Source of the DNA: Natronoplasma sp964602715
GTDB taxonomy: Archaea > Thermoplasmatota > Thermoplasmata > Halarchaeoplasmatales > Halarchaeoplasmataceae
Assembly: GCA_964602715.1 (NCBI GenBank)
Contig: CAZRSB010000002.1
Location: 15,509-79,508 of the forward strand
Reading direction: 5' to 3'
DNA length: 64,000 nt
Of this stretch, positions 35,641-43,313 are shown piece by piece; positions within the stretch are counted from its first letter, which is position 1; each line of letters opens with the position of its first letter. The notes under the pieces were generated by a model. It was given only the letters and a program-made list of their open reading frames with translations. It was not told the DNA's origin and made no database searches. A program made the translations under genes and the position numbers.

Positions 35641-35991
35641 TTAAGAATATTTGTCTTCTTTTTCAGCTTTATTTGCTTTTATAAATTTGTTTCTTTCTTT
35701 GTAAGAAGAGACTAACATCATCGATTTTGAATCTTTTACTCCATCTATCTGATTGATCTTTACCGTTAAAAAATCTTTCAGTTCATCATAATTATCGAAG
35801 TGGGCTTTGATAACTACATCATAATTTCCAGTGACTAAGAATACATCTTCCACGTTTATAATTTTTGACATTTTCCTAGCTATCTTATCAGATGCTTCCA
35901 CTTTTATATGGAGAAAAATTAATGACCGAACGGGCTTTTCTCTTGCTTCCTCAAGGGAGGTTTCATCAGATTTATTTCCAACTACCATCAT
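35641..35991 (-). CDS. Stand-alone Lrp/AsnC ligand-binding (RAM) domain protein
   Basis: 116 residues with no DNA-binding helix-turn-helix. The core SLIFLHIKVEASDKIARKMSKI, then VEDVFLVTGNYDVVIKAHFDNYDELKDFLT in pieces and GVKDSKSMMLV, is the alpha-beta RAM sandwich. The conserved TGxYDxxI is visible. Such proteins oligomerise and sense amino acids, and may modulate full-length Lrp regulators. The start is taken as the ATG at 35991: a TATA box (CTTTTTATAT, 36011-36020 on the minus strand) sits 25 bases before it. An in-frame ATG at 36012 lies inside that promoter. Confidence 0.9.
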   Translation of the reverse strand: MMVVGNKSDETSLEEAREKPVRSLIFLHIKVEASDKIARKMSKIINVEDVFLVTGNYDVVIKAHFDNYDELKDFLTVKINQIDGVKDSKSMMLVSSYKERNKFIKANKAEKEDKYS

Positions 35992-36026
35992 AACCAAAAG
36001 TAGCAAAAACATATAAAAAGATTTGC

Positions 36027-37577
36027 TTAGGTATCTTCCTTTTCAGATTCATCTTCTAGCCTTTCTTCAACGCTTTCCCTTACCTTTTCACCGAATCCAG
36101 CAAATTTATCTCCTAAAGGAGAATCTTTTTTATCTTTATCTTCGCTCTCTTTTTTATCTGTTTTATCTTCCTCTTGTCCTTCTTTGTCTTCTTCGTTGGA
36201 CTCGGTCGAGCTTTTTTCTCCATCCTTTGAGGTGATAGATTCTTCTTCTGATTTGCTTTTTTCAGACTCAGAAGTTTCTTCTTTTTCATCGCCGCTTGCA
36301 TCATCTTCTTCTTCCTTATCAGATGAAGACTCTTCTATTTCTTTTTCTTCTGCTTCTTCATCTTTTGATTTTGTCAGTGTGGGCAATTCTGTTATCTCTT
36401 CTTTCTTTTCAAAAGAAGGAGATCCTATTTTTGGTATCCCAACCCCACAGTTGGGACAATTTTCTGTGGCAAAAGACATTTCATTTTTACATTCTGGACA
36501 AACTTTTCTTTTCTCTTTTTTAAAGGGCGAAACCCGTTTATCTATTATAAGTAGGGTTATGTGAGATATAGAGAGAAAAATGAGTAGGCTCAATATCAAA
36601 TAAGTCAAAATGTCGGGAGAAGCATCGTACGCATGATAGATATGAAGGGATAGTGACCCTCCGATCAAAATATTCATGAGGAAGGATGGTAAGAGTAATC
36701 TTTTTTTGATGTAAACTGCTTCACTTGGAGAAAAGTCATAATATTTCAATGATAAGACAGTCAGAAGTAAGATAGCCAGGAAAGAGAGAGTGAGTGATGA
36801 TAGCCAAGAGAGTTCCACAAGATATGCTGGAGAAAGATAAAACAAGACGGGATGAGCATAGACTGAAGGATAGCCTAAAAGCACGACAAGAAGTTCTAAG
36901 GAAGTAAAAATCAGTAGGAAAATTGGGATAGCAAAGGACAAAAACAAAAACAAGCCTTTGAATAAGTTGAACCTTGTGATCGTCTTCCGTTCGACACGAT
37001 CTTTTTCGACCACGATATCTTTTTGCTGTTTACTTTTCACTTCTTTTTCTAGAGGTTTTTCCTCCTCAGGACTTTCCTTTTTTCTCTTATCTTCTAATAT
37101 CTCTTCGATCGTTTTATCCTCATCGTATTCTTTTCTTTTTTCTTTCCATTCGAATTCCCCGACATCTTTAGTTAGATCTTCAACACTGATTTCTTCCGAT
37201 TTGCTATCCTCGATTTCTTCTTCTTTTTTTGGTTCCTCTTTTTGCTCGTCAGCCACATACACTTTTTTTGCATTTTCTAGGATACTGTCTGAGGTATCAA
37301 AACTGAAACGATAGATTCCAGCGAGTTCTCTCATCCCTCCATCAACGATTTCTTTTGGGCTTTTGAACCCATTATCGTACAGTATCTCGGCTTCTTTTTT
37401 GCTGATACCTGGGATATTAAGTAATCTTTTCAATGCTATTTCTTTTTCTTCACTTATATCTTCATCGAGAGAGACCTTATCCTTTTTCAAAGATTCTCCA
37501 CATCTAGGACATCTCATGGATTTTGATGAAGTGGTGAATCCACAACTTGAGCATTCGATTATATTATCAGAGATCAT
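36027..37577 (-). CDS. HhH/zinc-ribbon membrane protein with acidic tail (island flank A)
   Basis: 516 residues, domains in order. An N-terminal zinc ribbon (CSSCGFTTSSKSMRCPRCG, about 9-27) and a helix-hairpin-helix unit (LLNIPGISKKEAEILYDNGF, about 50-100) come first. A charged linker, four or five membrane segments (about 205-345) and a second zinc ribbon (VCPECKNEMSFATENCPNCG) follow. The last ~130 residues are mostly Glu, Lys, Ser and Asp. The HhH unit is clearly related to that of the protein at 41558-42424. Function unknown; HhH units normally bind DNA or proteins. The start is the ATG at 37577, after a GGTGG ribosome site. It overlaps the upstream surface-protein gene by 11 bases, so they are coupled. 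Confidence 0.75.
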   Translation of the reverse strand: MISDNIIECSSCGFTTSSKSMRCPRCGESLKKDKVSLDEDISEEKEIALKRLLNIPGISKKEAEILYDNGFKSPKEIVDGGMRELAGIYRFSFDTSDSILENAKKVYVADEQKEEPKKEEEIEDSKSEEISVEDLTKDVGEFEWKEKRKEYDEDKTIEEILEDKRKKESPEEEKPLEKEVKSKQQKDIVVEKDRVERKTITRFNLFKGLFLFLSFAIPIFLLIFTSLELLVVLLGYPSVYAHPVLFYLSPAYLVELSWLSSLTLSFLAILLLTVLSLKYYDFSPSEAVYIKKRLLLPSFLMNILIGGSLSLHIYHAYDASPDILTYLILSLLIFLSISHITLLIIDKRVSPFKKEKRKVCPECKNEMSFATENCPNCGVGIPKIGSPSFEKKEEITELPTLTKSKDEEAEEKEIEESSSDKEEEDDASGDEKEETSESEKSKSEEESITSKDGEKSSTESNEEDKEGQEEDKTDKKESEDKDKKDSPLGDKFAGFGEKVRESVEERLEDESEKEDT

Positions 37578-38325
37578 TTTTCCCACCACCCGACCCATTC
37601 AATATTTTCTTGTAGAATATGTAAGAAGCGATAATAGTGCCTATAATGGCTATGAGAAAATTGAGGGGCGTATAATTATATATTTCAGGTCCGATATCTT
37701 CTGCTATTGTTCTTGGTATCTCTCTAAGGCTGGGGTCAGAAACAGGATCTTCTCTGATGAAATTCCAACCTATCCGCAGATCAAATTCGTCCTGATTCAG
37801 ATATCTAGACGGCCTAAATATGTTCACAATGGTTAGCTTACTAGTTTCATCTTTTTCGAGAGTTAATTCTCTGTTGTGAGATCCGTTCATTATGGGTTCT
37901 GTCTGGTTTTGCTTTTCTAGCGTGTCTTTTTCTACACTGATATCTTGAGGCCTGATTATTCCATCGAAAATGGCAAACCCAACATCATTTTTTTCTATAG
38001 CCCCATCAACGATCGCTTCTATTTCGACGCTAACATTGACTCTTCTGTTCCTCTCATTCGTTATCTTCAAGTAATCATGAAATCTTCCATAGGTTAGATC
38101 TATAGGTTCTTTAGTTTTAGTTTCTGGAAAGTCAGAAACGCTGATCCATTCATCCTCTCTTAGCTCATCGCTGATTTGAACGTGAAAAGGTTCATCGTAT
38201 CGGGCCGGCACTTCTGGTATTCCAAACCATATAATCGAAGCTCCTATAACTCCTGTTAGTAGGATTATTATGATGAACCACACGGGTATGGTTTTCCATA
38301 TAATTTTAGAGGATTCCATCTTCAT
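37567..38325 (-). CDS. Surface protein with shared IW/DYDE anchor module, member 1
   Basis: About 252 residues. An N-terminal membrane helix (PVWFIIIILLTGVIGASIIW) runs into FGIPEVPARYDEPFHVQIS. This is the same arrangement as in the three genes to its right (38416, 40116, 40720). A ~170-residue outer domain follows with beta strands and the line DVGFAIFDGIIRPQDI, matching EMGFTILEGIVDPGAD and EIAFVVLEGEVGPEDI of members 3 and 4. Unlike them it has a second membrane helix near the end (FLIAIIGTIIASYIFY). An ATG at 38325 is chosen; 38319 is also possible. Its end overlaps the HhH/zinc-ribbon gene. Function unknown. Confidence 0.72.
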   Translation of the reverse strand: MKMESSKIIWKTIPVWFIIIILLTGVIGASIIWFGIPEVPARYDEPFHVQISDELREDEWISVSDFPETKTKEPIDLTYGRFHDYLKITNERNRRVNVSVEIEAIVDGAIEKNDVGFAIFDGIIRPQDISVEKDTLEKQNQTEPIMNGSHNRELTLEKDETSKLTIVNIFRPSRYLNQDEFDLRIGWNFIREDPVSDPSLREIPRTIAEDIGPEIYNYTPLNFLIAIIGTIIASYIFYKKILNGSGGGKNDL

Positions 38326-38415
38326 TCCCCTGCTTTTAAGACGGCACATCCAAGGTAATCGGAGTGACCAAATCATTCCTGAATTTTCGCTTTAAGGTGT
38401 TTTTGTCCTATACAA

Positions 38416-40080
38416 TCATATATTTGATTTTCGAACCATTAAAAATTTCTCTAAAGATATCAAAGGTCGAATTAGTTTTATAGAGATATCTTCATCTTCA
38501 GTCCCTTCATAAAGGTCTAAATTGTTTAGATTATCGTTCATCTCTAATGAACGTTGGTGAGCAGTTACTGGATTTTCGTCTAAGACATCTTGTGCCCTTA
38601 ATTGGATTGTCCTGTTTATCGCTTGTAATATAGGATAACCATCTTCAACAGCATTATCGTGGTCTTCATCAACAGTTTCCCAAATATCATCGAAATCAAA
38701 GCCGTCCATGTTATCTTTAGCCTCAGTCCCAATCATCTCATCTGTTGTCAAACCTTCTCCACCAGCAGAATCCTCTTTTTCACTTGTTTCCGTATCCCAA
38801 TATGAATCGATCACCCGACCGGCATTCTGACCTTGCCCTTCTGTGTTACCTACTAATCCACCCACTTTTTCCCCACCTTCAACATATCCAGTAGAGTACG
38901 AATTGCGAATTTCTCCTCTCCAATCAACACAGCCAGCGAGACCTCCGACTCTTTCAGCATTTTCTGCATAGACATTTCCCAGTGCGTAAGAATCAATCAC
39001 ATTCCCTTTTTGAGAAAATCCTACCAAACCGCCAAATTTATCTCCGCCGTTTTCTGAAATATCGTTTACAGTGACATTGGCAAAACTTCTCCTTATTTCA
39101 GGGTTATCTCTCCCACCTGGAGTTTCTCTAAAACTGTTGTGAGAACCTACTAGGCCGCCAACAGCACCTGAGCCACTGACTGACCCATTATATACCGAAG
39201 AATTTTGGATTATGGTATTTTCACTTCCTGTCGTTCTGCCAACTAGAGCACCGACACCTCTATCTCCTTCAATAGTAACATTTCTAAGATTTACATTTTC
39301 TATCCTAGTATCTTCATCTCTACTTTCTTCAAAACCGATATGACCAAAAAGAGCGGTATTGCTAAGATAGGGTCTATTGATATGAAGGTTTGTTATATTG
39401 TGTCCGTTTCCGTCAAAATTGCCGTGAAATTTTACGGTATCATCTCCTATGGGTAAAAAACCTCGTCCTTCATCCCAAAATTCAGTTTCTTTTGCATCGA
39501 TGTCTTCACATAATTTGTAATAGGCTCCAGGTTCATTTATGATAGATTGAAGTCCAGTTATATTTACTATACAATATGGATTTTCCTTCGTTCCATCGCC
39601 TGTTTCAGTTACATTTTCAAGGTCTTGCGTGATAAAATAGGTTCTAGCTCCGGTAACCTCTATCTTCCTTTCTTCAGTCTCGTTGATGGCGACTGTTTTG
39701 TATTCGTATAAGGTATTATTTTCCAGACCATCGTCTTCTGTGATGGTCGTATTGAACCTTCTAGTTTCATCGAATTGAATCTTCTGACTGTCGGTTTCGT
39801 TCCAATCCTCTGGATCTTCTTCCCCGAAATCATATTCTCTCCATCTAAATGAAACGTTAGCTTCGTCTATCCTTCTCATATGTCTCAGGTTTCCGTTCAA
39901 TGTAGCACTCGGATTGCTGACATTCGAGGCAGCTTCAGTATCCACTATGAGTGCTTCTTCATCATAATCTATAGGTTGTTCTACCCTTGAGATCCAGATG
40001 CCTGCCCCATAGACTACACTAACCAAAAGTACGACGATAGCCAGATAGGCATAAGTTTTTTTTCTTTTTTTACTCTTCAT
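38416..40080 (-). CDS. GLUG-repeat surface protein with shared IW/DYDE anchor module, member 2
   Basis: 554 residues. The membrane anchor (YLAIVVLLVSVVYGAGIW) is followed by VEQPIDYDEEALIV, then a fibronectin-like stretch (about 55-150: SNPSATLNGNLR, ENNTLYEYKTVAINETEE). A right-handed beta-helix follows with GLUG-type repeats (GALVGRTTG, GGLVGSHNS, GGLVGFSQKG, GGLAGCV, GGLVGNTEG), about 210-440. The conserved LxSIINEPGAYYKLCEDID precedes it. Such repeats occur in secreted adhesins and proteases. Many NxS/T sites suggest glycosylation. It is probably anchored outside the cell by its N-terminus. Gene spacing suggests one transcript with members 3 and 4 upstream. Confidence 0.8.
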   Translation of the reverse strand: MKSKKRKKTYAYLAIVVLLVSVVYGAGIWISRVEQPIDYDEEALIVDTEAASNVSNPSATLNGNLRHMRRIDEANVSFRWREYDFGEEDPEDWNETDSQKIQFDETRRFNTTITEDDGLENNTLYEYKTVAINETEERKIEVTGARTYFITQDLENVTETGDGTKENPYCIVNITGLQSIINEPGAYYKLCEDIDAKETEFWDEGRGFLPIGDDTVKFHGNFDGNGHNITNLHINRPYLSNTALFGHIGFEESRDEDTRIENVNLRNVTIEGDRGVGALVGRTTGSENTIIQNSSVYNGSVSGSGAVGGLVGSHNSFRETPGGRDNPEIRRSFANVTVNDISENGGDKFGGLVGFSQKGNVIDSYALGNVYAENAERVGGLAGCVDWRGEIRNSYSTGYVEGGEKVGGLVGNTEGQGQNAGRVIDSYWDTETSEKEDSAGGEGLTTDEMIGTEAKDNMDGFDFDDIWETVDEDHDNAVEDGYPILQAINRTIQLRAQDVLDENPVTAHQRSLEMNDNLNNLDLYEGTEDEDISIKLIRPLISLEKFLMVRKSNI

Positions 40081-40115
40081 ATATTTCCCTATCCAGTTTT
40101 TTTAGATTCTGTTGA

Positions 40116-40661
40116 TCAGTTGTCTTCTTCTCCGGTAATATCTCTGAACTCCCATTTTACATTGTGTTCATTCAGTTCAGTCTCTAGGTCTTCACTGAGA
40201 GTATATACCACGGTAAAAAATTCTTCATCTTGGGCTGATATATTGGCTATATCTGATATTTCTCCCCATTCCTCAACATCGAACTCCTCATCAGCACCTG
40301 GATCAACTATACCTTCTAGGATAGTGAACCCCATCTCATTATTGAAATCCTCCGGTTCTTCGATTTCATAAGATATATTCACGTCCCTTTCACTGTGCGT
40401 ATTGTTCAGAAAAGCATAGGTATAGTACTGATCTATCGGTTCTGAGTGGTTAAAATCTGCTTCATGTATTTTAGTAGTATCTCTAAGAGTGATGTTTTCC
40501 CATTCAGGGTGCCTTTCCTCGTCACTCATCTGGATATTTATCGCTTCGTGGTAATCGACTGAAACTTCGGTGTCCATGATCCATATGGCTGCACCGTAAA
40601 CTACACCTACTATCAGAACTAAAGCTATGATGATCGCGGGTGCAGTTTTGAAGGTGAGCAT
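40116..40661 (-). CDS. Surface protein with shared IW/DYDE anchor module, member 3
   Basis: 181 residues: anchor IIIALVLIVGVVYGAAIW, then MDTEVSVDYHEAINIQ, then an acidic outer domain of ~140 residues. The domain contains a beta-sandwich-like pattern (RDVNISYEIEEP, NEMGFTILEGIVDPG, EEFFTVVYTLSEDLETE, VKWEFRDITG). It resembles member 4 throughout its length, more loosely member 1. It is very acidic (Asp/Glu). No catalytic motif. Probably a small exported subunit; whether the helix is cleaved as a prepilin is not clear. Confidence 0.72.
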   Translation of the reverse strand: MLTFKTAPAIIIALVLIVGVVYGAAIWIMDTEVSVDYHEAINIQMSDEERHPEWENITLRDTTKIHEADFNHSEPIDQYYTYAFLNNTHSERDVNISYEIEEPEDFNNEMGFTILEGIVDPGADEEFDVEEWGEISDIANISAQDEEFFTVVYTLSEDLETELNEHNVKWEFRDITGEEDN

Positions 40662-40719
40662 GGTGAGGTCGCCTGGTGGTTAATGAGGGAAAGAGGGGTA
40701 TAAGAGAAGTGATTTAGTT

Positions 40720-41343
40720 TTACTCGACGTCAGTTACGTCTTCAAAGTACCATTCTATCACGTATCCGTCTACATCATACGGAGATTCATTTTCCTCCTC
40801 GTTTCTGTTAGTGTATACTACTGTTCTCGTTTCATCATCACCACCTGTCAACTCAATTTCGATTGGTTCATCTAGAGATTCTCGCTGTACTGAATAATGA
40901 GTTTCCTCATATTTTACTCGCCAATCGTATTCACTATCCCAAGACCATTCTTCGATATCTTCTGGACCTACCTCTCCTTCTAATACTACAAATGCAATCT
41001 CATCTGTCTCTGAGTCGCCGTCATCATAAGCTGTGACATCGATCTCTATTGTCACATCATCCTTTCCATCTTCTGGATTATCAATTTCGATGTATTGGTG
41101 GAAAGATTCGTATGTCAAGTCTGCTTCATGTTCATGTTCATGTGAATCTCTTAGATGAAATTCACCGTCTCCATAGGTAGTTCCATCATCATCTGTTTCA
41201 CTATATAGGGTTACTAATACAGGCTCATCATAATCCACCGGCACATCCACAGTCAAGAACCATATTCCTGCACCTAGCACTGTTCCTGAGATAAGCACCA
41301 ACACCATCAGATATACTGGGATTCCCTTCAGTTTGTTTTTCAT
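40720..41343 (-). CDS. Surface protein with shared IW/DYDE anchor module, member 4
   Basis: 207 residues: KGIPVYLMVLVLISGTVLGA then GIWFLTVDVPVDYDEPVLV. The outer domain is extremely acidic, with LRDSHEHEHEADLTYESFHQY, TDEIAFVVLEGEVGPEDI and YVIEWYFEDVTD. Parallel lines in member 3 (TILEGIVDPG, VKWEFRDITG) show they are paralogues. The KGIPVYL entry into the helix resembles EGLPLYM in the pilin-like protein at 9279, hinting at a common export route. It is the first gene of the leftward array, with a gap and a tRNA fragment just upstream. Confidence 0.74.
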   Translation of the reverse strand: MKNKLKGIPVYLMVLVLISGTVLGAGIWFLTVDVPVDYDEPVLVTLYSETDDDGTTYGDGEFHLRDSHEHEHEADLTYESFHQYIEIDNPEDGKDDVTIEIDVTAYDDGDSETDEIAFVVLEGEVGPEDIEEWSWDSEYDWRVKYEETHYSVQRESLDEPIEIELTGGDDETRTVVYTNRNEEENESPYDVDGYVIEWYFEDVTDVE

Positions 41344-41359
41344 TTTTTTCGTTATCTCC

Positions 41360-41396
41360 TCGCAGGTCAGGGACTTGAACCCCTATCCCACGGAAT
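41360..41396 (-). other. Decayed 3' fragment of a class II tRNA (Leu- or Ser-like)
   Basis: On the minus strand it reads a long variable arm (ATTCC-GT-GGGAT), a T-arm with TTCAAGT loop, and the 3' acceptor strand ACCTGCG plus A. No matching D-arm or anticodon arm was found upstream, and the T stem has a mismatch, so it is not a working tRNA. tRNA 3' ends are common integration sites, and partial copies are left at the far end of inserted elements. Confidence 0.5.
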
Positions 41397-41519
41397 ATGA
41401 ATCAGAAATGGTTTTTTTGAGTATCTGTTACTTCTCTGACTTGCAATCTTATATATTTGAGTAGATATTATAAGTATATTGTGGTCGAAATACAAACAAT
41501 GATTACCAATACTCCCATA

Positions 41520-41530
41520 TTTATAAATAT
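41520..41530 (+). promoter_or_regulatory. TATA box of the 41558 gene
   Basis: TTTATAAATAT, centred about 33 bases before the ATG, a strong consensus box giving a leader of a few bases. Confidence 0.65.
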
Positions 41531-41557
41531 TCGAACCTGATATAATAGACGGGAAAG

Positions 41558-42424
41558 ATGGTAGAGATCAACTCTGGTGAGGGTAGGAAAAACGAAAAAC
41601 CAGACAAGGAAGAGTCAATCAAGGACCTAATTTCACTCCCTTCTGTGGATGAGGAAAAAGCTGAAGTTCTTTATGAGAACGATTTTTATTCTCCAGAAGA
41701 TATAGTCGAAAGAGGTATGAAAGGCCTCTCTGAGATATACATGTTCGGCTTTGAAACTGCAAAGCAGATATTGAAAGAGGCGAGAGAATATGAGAAGGAT
41801 GAGGAAGAAGAGATAGAAGAAACAGTTTCATCTAAAAAAACAGAAAAGGATGTTGGAGTAAAATCTAAGCAGGAAGGAAAGGAAAAACGAGAGAAGATAA
41901 AAAAAGCTAAGCAGAAGGAAGAACCTTTGTTTAGACCCTTAAAATTCAATCATAGTGAATGGAATTTAGGCGGTAAATTGATTTTTTATTCTACAGTTAT
42001 AGCCATATTATCCAACATATTGCCCTGGGCTAGAGATATGAGCAGTTTTGGCTTTGAGGATGGGACAACTTTGTTTTTGTTGTTCTATATATACCCCTTT
42101 ATCGCACTGACCATGGACAAGCCGATACATGACTATCTGGGCTATTTGATGGGGATCTTTGGGATACTCTTCCCAACAGTCCTTTACTTCTTTTATCCTG
42201 GGAGACCTTTAATAGATGAGATGAGTTATGGCTTTATACTGTTCATCGCCGCTTGCATCATCTTGATCTTAGGTGTAGGAACTTACGAACGATACGAACG
42301 TCATCTCTTTGAAGAGAAAGAAATGGTTATAGAAACAAAAGAATGTTCCGACTGTGGATCTAAGATGGAATATGTTGATAATCTGGAAAGGTGGTACTGT
42401 GAAAAATGTGATGAGTTGAAGTGA
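41558..42424 (+). CDS. HhH/zinc-ribbon membrane protein (island flank B)
   Basis: 288 residues. The HhH unit (LISLPSVDEEKAEVLYENDF then YSPEDIVERGMKGL, about 25-75) is homologous to that of the 36027-37577 protein. A basic/acidic linker rich in Lys-Glu, about four membrane segments (145-245) and a C-terminal zinc ribbon (CSDCGSKMEYVDNLERWYCEKC) follow. Compared with its relative it lacks the N-terminal ribbon and the acidic tail. It transcribes away from the surface-protein array. It abuts the ParB-like/GNAT gene tail to tail with no spacing. Function unknown. Confidence 0.75.
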   Translation: MVEINSGEGRKNEKPDKEESIKDLISLPSVDEEKAEVLYENDFYSPEDIVERGMKGLSEIYMFGFETAKQILKEAREYEKDEEEEIEETVSSKKTEKDVGVKSKQEGKEKREKIKKAKQKEEPLFRPLKFNHSEWNLGGKLIFYSTVIAILSNILPWARDMSSFGFEDGTTLFLLFYIYPFIALTMDKPIHDYLGYLMGIFGILFPTVLYFFYPGRPLIDEMSYGFILFIAACIILILGVGTYERYERHLFEEKEMVIETKECSDCGSKMEYVDNLERWYCEKCDELK

Positions 42425-43291
42425 TCAATCCTTTCCACCTATCTTTTTCACCATGAACAGACATGGATTGTTCTCATCCCAAAGTTCTTTGAACTCTTCC
42501 AACGGGATAAATCCTACACTCCTGTAAAATCCTCTTGTTTTGTCGTATAGTCCATCGTCTTCTCGAGAAGGTCCTAGAGTTTTGACTGTAAGATATATCT
42601 TTCCTTGCCTTAAAAGATATTCTTCTACATTTTCCATCATTTTCTTCCCTATACCTCTCCCTTGTAGTTCTTTAAACAACCCCATAACGAAGATTTCAGC
42701 TGTAAATTCATTATGCTCCTTCAAAGAAACAAATCCTACCGGAATGTCTCCCAAGTTGACTGATAAAAAATATTTGTCCTTAACTCCTTCAACATAGTCT
42801 TCAACAGCTTCTTCGATTCCAAAGTACCCAGGAAGCGCCCTAAGTATGGTTTCACATACCTCACTCTTTATATTTTCTTCAGAAACATTTATAAAATTTA
42901 TAAAATTTTCGAATATGTCGTTATCGATTTTTTTGTGCATCTCCTCACACTTTCCTATCCACTTTTCTCTAAATTTTTCCTCATTCACTATTCTACCTTC
43001 TAGATCTGATATCTCTTTGATCCCTTCTTTTTCACACCAATCTACACATATCATATATTCAAGCCAACCCAGATCTTCATCATCTTTGTAGACCTCAACA
43101 TTTTTTCTTCCATTTTTCAAAAGTTCATACGCTCTGTGATGACCGTCAGTGAAGAACAACCTATCTCCGATCCGTCGGACAGGTAGGGGTTCTAGGTCTT
43201 CGTTCCGCACTTCTAGATTTTTCAACTTATCTCTGCATAGATATAGTTGACTGGGCTGGATTTCACTCAGCTTGATATGCTCCTTTTTCAT
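42425..43291 (-). CDS. ParB-like domain fused to a GNAT acetyltransferase
   Basis: 288 residues. The N-terminal ~110 residues are a ParB/sulfiredoxin-like domain: LSEIQPSQLYLCRDKL, then RLFFTDGHHRAYELLKNG with the GHHR motif that binds nucleotide in ParB-type folds. The C-terminal half is a GNAT acetyltransferase (VSLKEHNEFTAEIFVMGLF, motif A ELQGRGIGKKMM, then FYRSVGFIPLEEF). Similar fusions occur in Firmicutes and some archaea without known substrate. Transcribed alone; it ends exactly where the HhH/zinc-ribbon gene ends. Enzyme activity is likely, substrate unknown. Confidence 0.85.
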   Translation of the reverse strand: MKKEHIKLSEIQPSQLYLCRDKLKNLEVRNEDLEPLPVRRIGDRLFFTDGHHRAYELLKNGRKNVEVYKDDEDLGWLEYMICVDWCEKEGIKEISDLEGRIVNEEKFREKWIGKCEEMHKKIDNDIFENFINFINVSEENIKSEVCETILRALPGYFGIEEAVEDYVEGVKDKYFLSVNLGDIPVGFVSLKEHNEFTAEIFVMGLFKELQGRGIGKKMMENVEEYLLRQGKIYLTVKTLGPSREDDGLYDKTRGFYRSVGFIPLEEFKELWDENNPCLFMVKKIGGKD

Positions 43292-43313
43292 TTATATACT
43301 CTTAGATGTAGCA

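Noticed and set aside
36184..37314. Ser-rich plus-strand frames opposite the HhH/zinc-ribbon gene
   Set aside because: Reverse complements of the Glu/Lys/Ser-rich tail and linker produce Ser/Leu/Phe-rich frames. These are shadows.
41343..41480. Complete intron-containing tRNA-Leu on the minus strand
   Set aside because: A 5' acceptor-like GCAAGTC exists about 100 bases upstream, but the D-loop GG, the anticodon stem and one acceptor pair are missing.
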